Source of the DNA: Flavobacteriales bacterium
GTDB lineage: Bacteria > Bacteroidota > Bacteroidia > Flavobacteriales_D > Crocinitomicaceae
Direction of reading: 5' to 3'
Length of the DNA: 44,064 nucleotides
Assembly: GCA_947380375.1 (NCBI GenBank)
Contig: CANCQX010000008.1
Span: 1 to 44,064 of the forward strand
The notes under the pieces were generated by a model, which ran no database searches, was not told where the DNA came from, and saw only the letters and a list, made by a program, of their open reading frames with translations. This document shows, piece after piece, positions 10,590 through 20,200 of this stretch (the first letter of the stretch is position 1; every line of letters begins with the position of its first letter). The position numbers and the translations under genes are program-made.

Positions 10590-11759
10590 TTAAAATACTA
10601 CTTCAGTACTGTCGTTATTTGAAATTTGTTTTGGTTTGATACCGACCAAAAACTTATGTAACGAAGGGTAAAGCGAACCTGTATAACTAATAAACAAACC
10701 AGACTTGGATCGCGAGAGGGCTACTAAAAGCAAAGAGTCAATATTTGAATGAATATACATATCATCATTTGCCAATGGCAAATACACATAATCAAAATCT
10801 AAGCCTTTCGCACTATGATAGGTCATTAAAACCACTTTATTTTCTCTATCAGCATCACTTAAAGATCCATAATTATTGCCGACGTACATTATTGGAACTC
10901 CATTATTTTTTAAAAAAAGATTTAATGCTTCATAATCAGGTTTTCTATCTTTACCATCTACTCTTTGCCATGGTTCAATTTTTTCAATTCGTAAAACGGT
11001 ATTTACAAACTCCATAATTGCATCATGACCACTAATAAGCACTGCACTCACCTCAGCAGTTCGCAATGTATTGGTTTGTTTTATTTCATCCCAACAATAC
11101 TTAATTTCTTGTTCGTTATCTTGTGAATTAGATTGATAAAGTTTAATTTCCGTATCAACCCTTGCAATATTGGGCATGTCATTTAGCATTGAAGGAAATA
11201 CATTTTTTAGCACCTTCAGTACAGATTCTGTTAATCTGTAAATGACTCCTAATTTTTTTTCTATTGGAACAATAGAATCTTGAATTTCTTTGGATGTTGC
11301 TGGCCTTTGGTCCCAAATCGGAACGCTATTATATATGGATTGCTCTGCATCACCAGCAATAATTAAATGCTTGCATACAGATTTTATTGATTGAATAAAT
11401 TCTAATGGTAAATCTTGAACTTCATCACAAAATATCGCATCATAATTAGCCATTCCTTTTTCAATTCTATATTTTAATTGATAGATTGTAAGTACCGGTA
11501 TGTTTTTACCATTTAGCTTAGGAATTTGCCTAAGTCCAGTTTCCAACAAATCCACAAGTGCTCTCGTAAATACAACTACGCAAACATTTGCTGTAGGCTT
11601 TTTTACTAAATAATCAGCAAGTGAGTGAAGCAGCAAGACAGACTTTCCACTTCCAGCATGTCCCTTAATCCAAATTGGCTTGTTATTAATTTTACCAATT
11701 TCATCTATTAAGTCAACTTGATCTGTACCCAATTTATCTTCGGTTATCATCCATTTCAT
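10590..11759 (-). CDS. Compact superfamily 1 (UvrD/Rep-like) helicase or ATPase
   Basis: This 389-residue P-loop protein has the SF1 motifs in order: Walker A GHAGSGKS (33-40), motif II CDEVQD (111-116), motif III GDAEQSIY (136-143), a UvrD_C_2-type block MTYHSAKGLDFD (~313-324) and motif VI-like ALSRSK (~347). It is much shorter than UvrD (about 720 residues), with little room for 1B and 2B insertions, so it is a minimal motor or ATPase. The ATP-binding and hydrolysis residues are all present. It is clearly paralogous to the 374-residue gene at 14951-16075, which has lost them. The neighbour upstream is the Hsp70 fusion (5 nt gap). Its role in the system is unknown: single-strand translocation, or an ATP switch controlling the others. 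Confidence 0.85.
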   Translation of the reverse strand: MKWMITEDKLGTDQVDLIDEIGKINNKPIWIKGHAGSGKSVLLLHSLADYLVKKPTANVCVVVFTRALVDLLETGLRQIPKLNGKNIPVLTIYQLKYRIEKGMANYDAIFCDEVQDLPLEFIQSIKSVCKHLIIAGDAEQSIYNSVPIWDQRPATSKEIQDSIVPIEKKLGVIYRLTESVLKVLKNVFPSMLNDMPNIARVDTEIKLYQSNSQDNEQEIKYCWDEIKQTNTLRTAEVSAVLISGHDAIMEFVNTVLRIEKIEPWQRVDGKDRKPDYEALNLFLKNNGVPIMYVGNNYGSLSDADRENKVVLMTYHSAKGLDFDYVYLPLANDDMYIHSNIDSLLLVALSRSKSGLFISYTGSLYPSLHKFLVGIKPKQISNNDSTEVVF

Positions 11760-11764
11760 AATTT

Positions 11765-14317
11765 CTATTTTATTTTTATTAGTTTGTTTTGTAATTTTTT
11801 GAAACTCTCGGTTGCATCCTTTTCATAATTCGACCCAACTATTTCACACCTCAATTCTTGATCAGGAGCAATGTAGAAAATCAACTTTGAGATGGATACA
11901 TTAGCTGGAAGAATAAAATACTTTCTGTAATCTTCATTTTCTTTTGAATAACATTCTATGGCAAAAGAATCATTTGAGGATGGCTCATCAATGAAAACTT
12001 CTATATCAGTTGAAGGAATGTTGATTCCATTCTCAAAAAGGACAACAGATTTATTGAACCCTTTTAAGTATATATCATGTCCCAAGATTGGTGTTATTAT
12101 GTTTTTACCAAACGAGTTGAGCACAAATGATTGAATGGCAACACCTCTTGAAACTTGTTCTTGAATATTGTCTGAAATAAACAATTCTGAACCCTGAAAA
12201 TAATTTGCTACAAAATTTTTAATATATGGATTTCTACCGCCACCGCCGGTCACTATTATCTTATCAATCATAGACAAAGTTAGCCCTGCATTTTCTATCG
12301 ACTTATCTAATGTGGCTTTTACACCATCATTACCAGATGAACCAAGCCAATAGGACATCATTAGATTGTTGAATGTTTGAAAAGACAATTCAATAGAGTT
12401 TATTCCAATTGCATTTAGATTTACAGAGGGTGGGATAGTTCTTAACTCATTTGACTTACTTAATGTTGGCAATTCAAAATGGGTTACAGCATCAACAATT
12501 ATGTCCCTACAAATCTTTATTTTCAGTTTTTCACAAAGGCTTACTAGTTCAATTTTTAGAAAATCATTAATATGTTCGTTTATGTTGAATTCTTGAATAA
12601 TTTCCTCAGCCATTAACTCGTCAATTAAATTGCCACCGATATTCCCGAGTCGAACTACTGAAAGTAATTTTGAAGTAAAACCATCGTCTCCTTTTTCTGC
12701 ACGCAAAATAGAGACATCTACTGTACCTGCTCCTAAATCCAGAACTAAAATATTCTTTGGCTGATTACTTTGAATAAATATATTTTGTTCATAAATGTAA
12801 TTTATTAGCGCTGCATTTGGCTCTTCAATGAAAGGGGTGTTTTCACATTCAATGCCTGCATTTATGAGGCAGGACCTTAACGTCTGCTTCTCTTTAGAAG
12901 GAAAACCTGCAGGTATGCTTATTGAATATTCTACTTCGATTGGTAAATTATTGTCTTCTAGATATTGAAACATTTCTCTTTTTATATAGGAGAAAAATAG
13001 GGTAAGAGCCTCTGTAGCATTAGAAATTTTAAAATTTGGGTTTTGTGCTAATTCAGAGTTAGCATAGTCTATTTCTTCTAATTTGCCTAAGTTTTGCTTG
13101 AAGGAATGCCATGTGTTTTTACCATATTGAAGGTATGGTTTATGGTCGGCTGCATGAATACCAACCAAAAGTCTATTTCCATTAACAAAAGACATAACAG
13201 AAGGCACTAAAGGGTTGCTGGTTACCGAACCAGAATGATCTTTTTGCTTTATTGGGATAGGTTTGATTTTTATTCTACCATCAACAAGTTGAGCTGTACT
13301 AATGACTGTTGACGAAGTTCCAAAATCAATTCCAATAAATATCTTTTTATGAATAAAATCGTTTGCATCAAGATTTTTAAAATCTAAAGGTTTATACAAC
13401 GCAGCAAAACCAAGTTCTTGATAATCTATTGGCTCTTCTGTGATACCTTTAGAAAGAATAGAATAGTCATAACTGATATTTTTACGAGGGATCAAACCAT
13501 CTGTACCAACTAATAGGTTTTGAGCAATAATTGGTGACGGTCTATGATGTACAGATATGAGTGACCTTGAACCTGAAGAAAGTGTTGACCTTAAAAACTT
13601 CGGTGCAAAGGTGCTTACTAAATATGCCTCCAAATCATTCATAATTGGCCTTGCTACCGAAGTCATATCTGACATTAGTAAATAAGCATTACTTGGTAGA
13701 TATTCAAAAAGTGCTTTTATATTGGTTTTTAAAGATGGAAGGTCCACTTTCGCTATTTCATTTAAACAATTTTGAATAACAAGTAAGTCACTTTTTTCAA
13801 TTATTGACTTTGACTCACTTATATTAGCAGTTGATGTTAAATCAAAAGAAATGGATTTCCAATGAATTTGAGTTTTTCCTTTGTTTAAAGAACTAACAAG
13901 ATTTTCAAGAACTATTGAATGACTATAATCCCATGTGGAAGCGTTTATATCTAAAATAGTAACATGGATTGTTTCAACATCTGTACAATTATTAAAAATA
14001 TACTTAATTGCTCCATAGGCTTCAGAACCAGGCCCTCCTCCAATGAAAGTCAAAAACACTTCCTTTTTGACTTTAAATATATCTGGAACTTCCTCGATAA
14101 ATATTTTATAAATCAGTTGATAATAATGCGGTAAATATGTTGCTAAATATGCCGCTTGAATATCAGTTATTTCATAATTTACAAAAACAGGATTATTTCT
14201 ATATGCTACTCGCAAAGACTTTACTGATTTTTTCAGCGAATTAAGGTATGATTCGATACTCTGACCAGATGATAATTTTGAAGATATGCCTTCTACTATT
14301 GCATTATAGACATCCAT
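11765..14317 (-). CDS. Fusion of a SAM-methyltransferase-like domain with an Hsp70/actin-fold ATPase
   Basis: Residues ~1-290 look like a class I methyltransferase fold: a glycine-rich motif FIGGGPGSEAYG at ~92-103, an acidic strand end ILDIN ~25 residues later, and a motif-IV-like strand VIQNCLNEI. From ~325 an Hsp70 nucleotide-binding domain follows: phosphate-1 GIDFGTSSTV (~328), phosphate-2 LDLGAGTVDVS (~527) and adenosine motif VTGGGGRNPYI (~690). Only ~100 residues remain after it, so a full DnaK substrate-binding domain and lid are absent or replaced. The protein is probably an ATP-dependent assembly or sensing factor, as noncanonical Hsp70s occur in several conflict systems. The substrate of the N-terminal domain cannot be told from sequence, and it may be catalytically dead. 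Gaps of 3 and 5 nt bind it into the operon. Confidence 0.85.
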   Translation of the reverse strand: MDVYNAIVEGISSKLSSGQSIESYLNSLKKSVKSLRVAYRNNPVFVNYEITDIQAAYLATYLPHYYQLIYKIFIEEVPDIFKVKKEVFLTFIGGGPGSEAYGAIKYIFNNCTDVETIHVTILDINASTWDYSHSIVLENLVSSLNKGKTQIHWKSISFDLTSTANISESKSIIEKSDLLVIQNCLNEIAKVDLPSLKTNIKALFEYLPSNAYLLMSDMTSVARPIMNDLEAYLVSTFAPKFLRSTLSSGSRSLISVHHRPSPIIAQNLLVGTDGLIPRKNISYDYSILSKGITEEPIDYQELGFAALYKPLDFKNLDANDFIHKKIFIGIDFGTSSTVISTAQLVDGRIKIKPIPIKQKDHSGSVTSNPLVPSVMSFVNGNRLLVGIHAADHKPYLQYGKNTWHSFKQNLGKLEEIDYANSELAQNPNFKISNATEALTLFFSYIKREMFQYLEDNNLPIEVEYSISIPAGFPSKEKQTLRSCLINAGIECENTPFIEEPNAALINYIYEQNIFIQSNQPKNILVLDLGAGTVDVSILRAEKGDDGFTSKLLSVVRLGNIGGNLIDELMAEEIIQEFNINEHINDFLKIELVSLCEKLKIKICRDIIVDAVTHFELPTLSKSNELRTIPPSVNLNAIGINSIELSFQTFNNLMMSYWLGSSGNDGVKATLDKSIENAGLTLSMIDKIIVTGGGGRNPYIKNFVANYFQGSELFISDNIQEQVSRGVAIQSFVLNSFGKNIITPILGHDIYLKGFNKSVVLFENGINIPSTDIEVFIDEPSSNDSFAIECYSKENEDYRKYFILPANVSISKLIFYIAPDQELRCEIVGSNYEKDATESFKKLQNKLIKIK

Positions 14318-14320
14318 TAC

Positions 14321-14947
14321 TTACAGTTTAATCGTTCTAAATGTCAAATTAATTCTTGCCTCTTTGATAGTTTTCTGAACTGGAATTTGATGCAACCAAT
14401 GATGTTGAAGTTCTCCAGTCATAATTACTAAAGAACCTGGTGTTAAATCAATTCTCATTTTCAATTCTGGGTTATCCTTATGTTTCAAATCGAAGAAGCG
14501 TGTTGCACCAAGACTCAATGAAGCAATGGTTGGATTTCTACCCAATCCCTTTTCATCATCTGCGTGCCAACTTACCTTATCATTGCCATCTCTATAAAGA
14601 TTCAGTAGAACGCTATTAAAATCCTCCTCTGGCATAAAATTTTCAATGTCTTTTTTGATTTCCACTAATTCTTTTGTCCAAGGATCTGGATTACAACTTA
14701 TGCCCGAATAGGTATAGTTAAATCCTTCATAACCATACCAAGCCGTTTTACGTGGAACTGGATAGGTTTTACCGTAAAAAGTAATCTCCTCTTGTTTCCA
14801 ATTAATAGTATCAGTTAGAATTTTAAAATACCTATTTGCATCGTCAAATGACATGAAATTTCGCATAATCCACACTTCACCGTCTTGTAAACTGTGTTTT
14901 TCAAATTCTCTTGGAGCCTTTTGCTCTTCTTCACTGAATAAATTCAT
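14321..14947 (-). CDS. AlkB-family 2-oxoglutarate/Fe(II) dioxygenase
   Basis: This 208-residue protein is a complete AlkB/ALKBH2-type nucleic-acid dioxygenase. The hallmark NLYRDGNDKVSWHADDE spans ~116-132, giving the metal ligands H128 and D130; H186 (WLHQIP) is the third ligand. R198 and R204 in ARINLTFR are the expected 2-oxoglutarate and substrate residues. AlkB enzymes oxidatively remove methyl or alkyl groups from N1-adenine and N3-cytosine in DNA or RNA, releasing formaldehyde. Most bacterial copies are chromosomal repair genes; here the gene is locked between the pseudo-helicase and the Hsp70 fusion with 3-nt gaps on each side. That suggests a job in the system: reversing a modification, hydroxylating a base, or protecting the host. 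The family call is firm; the role is inference. Confidence 0.92.
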   Translation of the reverse strand: MNLFSEEEQKAPREFEKHSLQDGEVWIMRNFMSFDDANRYFKILTDTINWKQEEITFYGKTYPVPRKTAWYGYEGFNYTYSGISCNPDPWTKELVEIKKDIENFMPEEDFNSVLLNLYRDGNDKVSWHADDEKGLGRNPTIASLSLGATRFFDLKHKDNPELKMRIDLTPGSLVIMTGELQHHWLHQIPVQKTIKEARINLTFRTIKL

Positions 14948-14950
14948 ATA

Positions 14951-16075
14951 TTAAAAATTTATATTAATGTCATTTTCATTGTCCCATAAAATAGTTCGAA
15001 CCGGTATTTCACTAAAAAACTCTCTAATTTCCTCATAAATTTCCCCACTATAAACCGCCTCTAATCTCTTCACATTCTTAAATCTATGTAATACTTTTGA
15101 AAATAATAATTTATAGTTAATTTCTTCATTATCTGGTGAAATTTCCTTTCCTAAAAATGGTAGTAAAACAATGTCAAAATCAAAGTTCCTATAATTAGAA
15201 TAAGTAGTTAATAAAATATTTTGACTTTCATTTTTTTGTAACGATTGAATTTGTTCTTCAATCATTATCGAACAATCAATAGAATTCAATCTCAAATGTT
15301 CATTTAAAATAGAAAAATCTTGATATGTATCCAATCCAAGAAAAGAAGGTTTGGCATTTAATTCTAATAGATTTTTTACAAATAGTATTAGTAGTCTAGT
15401 ATCAGGTATAACAATTCCTATTTTATCTTCTGACCTGAACGATTTATTTCTTGCTGATGTTTCCCAGCAAAAACGAATTTCATCCAATTGATTTTTAAAA
15501 TTGTAAAGGTGTATTTGTGAAGCCGTTTTTTGAATTAACTTAATTTTTGATAATCCATTATTAATAATATTTAAAATACTATTGCTATATAAATTATTCA
15601 CTTTACATATTTCAAAATCGTTTATTTCTTCTATTTCAGATATTTCAGCTGGTGGCTTTTTCCATATTGGATGATTCAAAAATTGAGAAGGGCCATTAGC
15701 CTTTAAAATTATTTTCTGTGAATTTTCTGTGAGTATCTCAATTATGAATTTTGGCAAATCTTCTGCATCGTCACAAACTATTAAATTAAAATTATTTTCA
15801 AATTCAATCAATTTTAGAATTTCATTGTATTTATAAAATGTAATGTCCTCTATTTCATAATCATTACAGAATTCAATAAGTAATTTCTCATTCAAATTTG
15901 ACTCAGAGACATATGAAATGGAAGCATTAGGAAACATTATCTTAAAATCCAAAATTTTATAAAACAACACATTAGATATGCACGTGTTATCTAAAATAAA
16001 AACTTTATCTGATTTACAACTTAAAATATCCCTTTCTTCAAATGAGAGTGCACTATAATTCAATTTCCAATTCAT
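14951..16075 (-). CDS. Inactive SF1 helicase paralogue (pseudo-helicase)
   Basis: Although it lacks a P-loop, this 374-residue protein aligns by eye along its length with the active SF1 protein at 10590-11759. VCDDAEDLPKFIIEI (100-114) matches FCDEVQDLPLEFIQSI; NHPIWKKPPAEISEIE (~134-149) matches NSVPIWDQRPATSKEI; EIRFCWE matches EIKYCWD; LLTTYSNYRNFDFDIVLLP matches VLMTYHSAKGLDFDYVYLP. The Walker A position reads DNTCISNV instead of GHAGSGKS, motif III has lost GDAEQ (ANGPSQ) and motif VI ALSRSK has become VLHRFK. The frame is intact and embedded between tightly spaced genes, so it is a maintained pseudoenzyme rather than a decaying gene. It probably acts as a structural partner of the active paralogue. 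Gap to the next gene is 3 nt; upstream gap is 52 nt. Confidence 0.8.
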   Translation of the reverse strand: MNWKLNYSALSFEERDILSCKSDKVFILDNTCISNVLFYKILDFKIMFPNASISYVSESNLNEKLLIEFCNDYEIEDITFYKYNEILKLIEFENNFNLIVCDDAEDLPKFIIEILTENSQKIILKANGPSQFLNHPIWKKPPAEISEIEEINDFEICKVNNLYSNSILNIINNGLSKIKLIQKTASQIHLYNFKNQLDEIRFCWETSARNKSFRSEDKIGIVIPDTRLLILFVKNLLELNAKPSFLGLDTYQDFSILNEHLRLNSIDCSIMIEEQIQSLQKNESQNILLTTYSNYRNFDFDIVLLPFLGKEISPDNEEINYKLLFSKVLHRFKNVKRLEAVYSGEIYEEIREFFSEIPVRTILWDNENDININF

Positions 16076-16127
16076 AAAAATATAGTTTTATCATATTCTT
16101 GTTCTATTCCTTCATGAAAATCCATAT

Positions 16128-17249
16128 TTAATGGTATTTATATCGTTCATATTTAGATCTAAATAATACTTCGTACGAAATATGTATTTTAGAATTACAA
16201 GTCAAATTAATGACTCCTGATTTAATCGATTTCATTGCCACACTTGATTTAAAAATATTCCATTTATTTTGAAGTTCTTCATTTCCATTATTTTGAAATA
16301 AAATTGCAACATTGTTTCTTTTGTTTTCTTTTAAAATATCATTTACTTCTTCGATCATCTTTTCAAAATCGAAATTTAACAAAGACCTTAAATAGTTTAT
16401 GTTTAAAATGATGCTTTTATTTTGATTAAAAAGTTCTTGAAATGGCTCCGGTGTGTAATAAATCCAAGAGTTTTCTTGAACTTTCTTAACATTATTGATA
16501 TAGTTAAACGAAATATCACCTAATTCAATATTTAATTTATGCCTGCCGTAACTAAATGTGAAATTATCTAAAAACCAACTACTATTACGAGGGTAAATTA
16601 CATTAAATAGTGGAGGAAACAAATCTGAAACCCCAGTCTCCAAAATATTAAAGTACATATCCCAATCAGCAGATCTATCGAGATGTTTAATGAAATCTTC
16701 AGCATAATAATTAAAATCAGAATCTCTAAAAAAATAAGATACTATTGGAAAATCTGATAAATTCTGTTCTTTCCAGATAGAAGATTTAATAGGATTCAGA
16801 TCTTCTGGCGCTTCCCAAAATGTCGTTGGTTTATTATTCTTAAAAACTTCTGAAAATGCTAATGATACTGGAAGTGTGCTACTGCCAAAATCCATAAATA
16901 CAAGAGCATTATCAGAAGCGAAAGCCACTTCAAATGTGCCATCCCATAATTCTGAGTAAATCAAATAAGTACTTTCAAATAATATTGGGAAATAATAATA
17001 GTTATACAAACAAATTAATTCATCTTTTGAAAGTTCTTTATCACTTTTGTTATGAGCCTGTGAGATAACTCCTGAACCCTTATTTAATAAAGAATAACAA
17101 TGATGCTTTTTATCTTTTGACAAGACATTGAGACACCAAGCAATTGAATTTTGATTATCAAATTCGGTAATAAACTTTTTTAATAATTCTTTAATTGCCA
17201 ATGGCGTATTGGGTGAATTTATTAAATTGTGTATTTCTGTTCTTTCCAT
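16128..17249 (-). CDS. Hypothetical protein of the defence-like operon
   Basis: I do not recognise this 373-residue protein. It starts MERTEIHNLINSPNTP, has no signal peptide or hydrophobic helix, and appears to be a globular alpha/beta protein rich in aromatic residues. The first ~60 residues are helical. A stretch near 105-125 (DNALVFMDFGSSTLPVSLAF) resembles a hydrophobic core strand pair with a glycine-containing turn but matches no motif I know. The C-terminus is basic (RSKYERYKYH). It follows the methyltransferase by 5 nt and precedes the pseudo-helicase by 52 nt. Its slot directly after the methyltransferase could hold a specificity or inhibitor partner, but that is a guess from position. 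Confidence 0.75.
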   Translation of the reverse strand: MERTEIHNLINSPNTPLAIKELLKKFITEFDNQNSIAWCLNVLSKDKKHHCYSLLNKGSGVISQAHNKSDKELSKDELICLYNYYYFPILFESTYLIYSELWDGTFEVAFASDNALVFMDFGSSTLPVSLAFSEVFKNNKPTTFWEAPEDLNPIKSSIWKEQNLSDFPIVSYFFRDSDFNYYAEDFIKHLDRSADWDMYFNILETGVSDLFPPLFNVIYPRNSSWFLDNFTFSYGRHKLNIELGDISFNYINNVKKVQENSWIYYTPEPFQELFNQNKSIILNINYLRSLLNFDFEKMIEEVNDILKENKRNNVAILFQNNGNEELQNKWNIFKSSVAMKSIKSGVINLTCNSKIHISYEVLFRSKYERYKYH

Positions 17250-17254
17250 ATATT

Positions 17255-20200
17255 CTAATCCTTAAACACCCCCTCAAAATACCCCCAAGCAACTTTATAA
17301 TCTTCCACACGATCACACTTATCAAAAGGTGCATAATACGTTACGACTTTTCCTTTGTATAACTCGCTTTTCTCGATAGTATGCTCGTAGGTTACGCCTT
17401 CTTTGTAATCTTTTATAGTGTTCCATTCTGCGCGATCTAGACCAACTCCTGTTAAACCTTTAGAACACGTGAATACAATGTTTCCTTTGGTATCGTACCA
17501 GGTATCGTCTTCGTTTTGCTGAAGCACTGGGAATTGCACATTGTAAATGAGAATTAACTCCTCCAAGGTTAAGCCCAAAGCCATTGCGGTGATGACATCT
17601 ATCTCCACCAAGGCTTGTCTGCGCTCAAACCAATTGCGTAAGGGTGTTTCCCATTTCCATTCTTTGGTTAAACCGCTAAAGGATTTTAAACGGGTATCTT
17701 TTTTACTCCAATTGTCTTTTTTGAAGGATTCTTGAAAATTACGTTCCCAAAGAGGTGAATAGTGCTTGTTTAGGCAATTTAAATGGAGAGTTCTAATGAA
17801 CAATTGAGGAACAAATTGCTTGTTTATACCCAATAACAATTTTTTTAAAGAACCCGAATAAAAGCCACCTTTCCCAATAATTTTTACATAAAAATCAATT
17901 ACTAATGAACTAGAAATAGCTGACAATTCTAATAGTCTAGGTTCATTTTCAAAGGTGATGGAAGTAACAGTATTAATATGAAACGTATTTGGTGGAAAAA
18001 GTGCTGGCTGAATTGTTCTTTCACCTGTTATACTTAACATTTGACTGAATACTAATTTATATTTATCACTTTCAGTGTAGTTGAAATTCTTATCTGGAAT
18101 AAAGTTAACGTTGCTAATGAAATCTATTTCAATATCAGTTAGGCTAATTACATCATAATCTGAATTTAATTTAGAAATTTCTCGAGGTGTTTTGTATAAT
18201 GGATTTCCAACAAAAAAATGAGGGCCGCCAATTATTAATTCATTACTCGTTATTATTGGACTTTTTGATTTTAATAGTCTTTCAATTTTATTATCATTTT
18301 GTGCATTTGTTTCGTGAAATCCTTCATCAATAATATTTTCAAAATCTTCTACTTTAGTTTTAAGTGCTGCTAACTTTTTAATTATATAAATTATGGATTG
18401 TGTATGTAGATTCACCAATTTCGCACTTTCAAACTCTTCAGAATTTTCAAAAAAATTGGATAATAATTTTAGTTCTTCATCTTTAATTCTAACTATTCTA
18501 TCATTATGTGGTTGAATATTCCAAACCATTTTATTACTCTTCTCGTCTTTGATTTTAAAACCACCAGCTAAGCCAGAACCATTATGAACAAAACAACCAT
18601 CAATAGTAAAAGGATGAAATAAATTATTGATTGATAGAAAATCTATATTACTTCTCCTTCCAGAATAAATATGTGCTCCATAAAAATTATGATGGTCAAT
18701 TTCAGCGAATAACATCAGTTCATTTTTGAATTGAAAATGATATTTCAATCTATTATAAATTTCTTTACGTAAACGTTGCCCGTTAGGATCGTCATAAACG
18801 CTTTCAGGGTGCAATAATCCTAGAAATCCTTTTTCAGAAATTAAAGAAAAACTATTTTCAATTACACATTTGTACAAATTAGTTTGTTGTCCTTTAAGCA
18901 AAGGATAGTTTTGAAACGCATTCATAAAAGTAGCAGAAGAGTCAGTTCCAATATATTCTTCGAAATAAACTTCTTTCTGTGTTTCGTTTTGAAAATATGA
19001 ATTTTGAAGTTCTTTTGCTTTTGTAGCAGAAACTTTTCGTATAAAAACCTCAGGAAATTTTTCACTCATTAAACTTTTTTCCTCAAAAGTTATTTTTAAC
19101 CACGGTGGATTTCCGACAATTACATCAAAACCACCTCTTTCTTTAAAAACTTCTATAAACTCCAACTGGTTGTGAAAGAAACGGTGTGTTTCAGCCAAGA
19201 GTTTAACTTCTTGCAAGCGCTCTTTGTTGTCAAATAAATCGCTTTGTTGTGTTTTTTCAATGATTTGTTGTTGAGCATATTCTTTAACAGAAGGTTCTTC
19301 CATCACCAAAGTCAATTGGCTTTCTTGGCTGTAGGAAGAAACTATTTTTTGTTCTATTTTGGTATCAGACGTAAGATCTAAACTTAAAATGCTGGTAAGG
19401 TCATTGAGATACTGCTGCCTGCTTGGTAAAAAATCTGCTTTGCGCACATCCCAAAACCACAAACTGCACCAATAGTCCATCACCATTTTCAACTTATAAT
19501 AAGGCGCAGATTCGCGGTTACGTTTGTCGTTAAGAAATTCTTTTTGCTCGTAATTCGAGAAACTCAATCCACCTTGGAACTCCTCTTGCTTCGAGCCTCC
19601 CCAAATGTCGTTTTTGTTTTTCGTGAGGTAGTTCAATTCTTTTTGGAATTGGTAATGCTCTTCTAATAAAGCATCAATGCGTTCACAGATGGTTTTTAAA
19701 TGTTCAATTTCATCACCATTGTACGGTTTCAGCATTTCTGTTTTCCAAGTGGTTACACCCGAAGCAAATGTTGGAAATTCACTCTTTAATAAACTAATCC
19801 CCGCACTTGGTACCATTCCTTTATCTGGTAGCAAGAAATGGTAGATTTGGTCGTTTTTGCGTTTAATTTTATGCACACCGAACTCTAAGAGAGTTGGTTC
19901 TTTTTCCCACCATTTCTTTTTGAGATCTTTTTCATCGTACACCTTAAACCAAGCACCCACAACAGCATTTCCTACTGCTAATCGGTTTGCAAAGAAAGGT
20001 GTTTCCATATCTTTGTGAATCACATTCAACCACAAAGACAGTTTACCCAACTCAATCGCTGTTGGGTTAATATCTACTCCATACGTATTATTGGTAGCAA
20101 TGTAAGCCTTTACTTTTTGTAATTCCTCTCTGTATTTTTCAGGAGAAATCTTCTTTTTCACTTCTTTTTGTCTAGAAGTTAAATAGGCTTCTGATAATTG

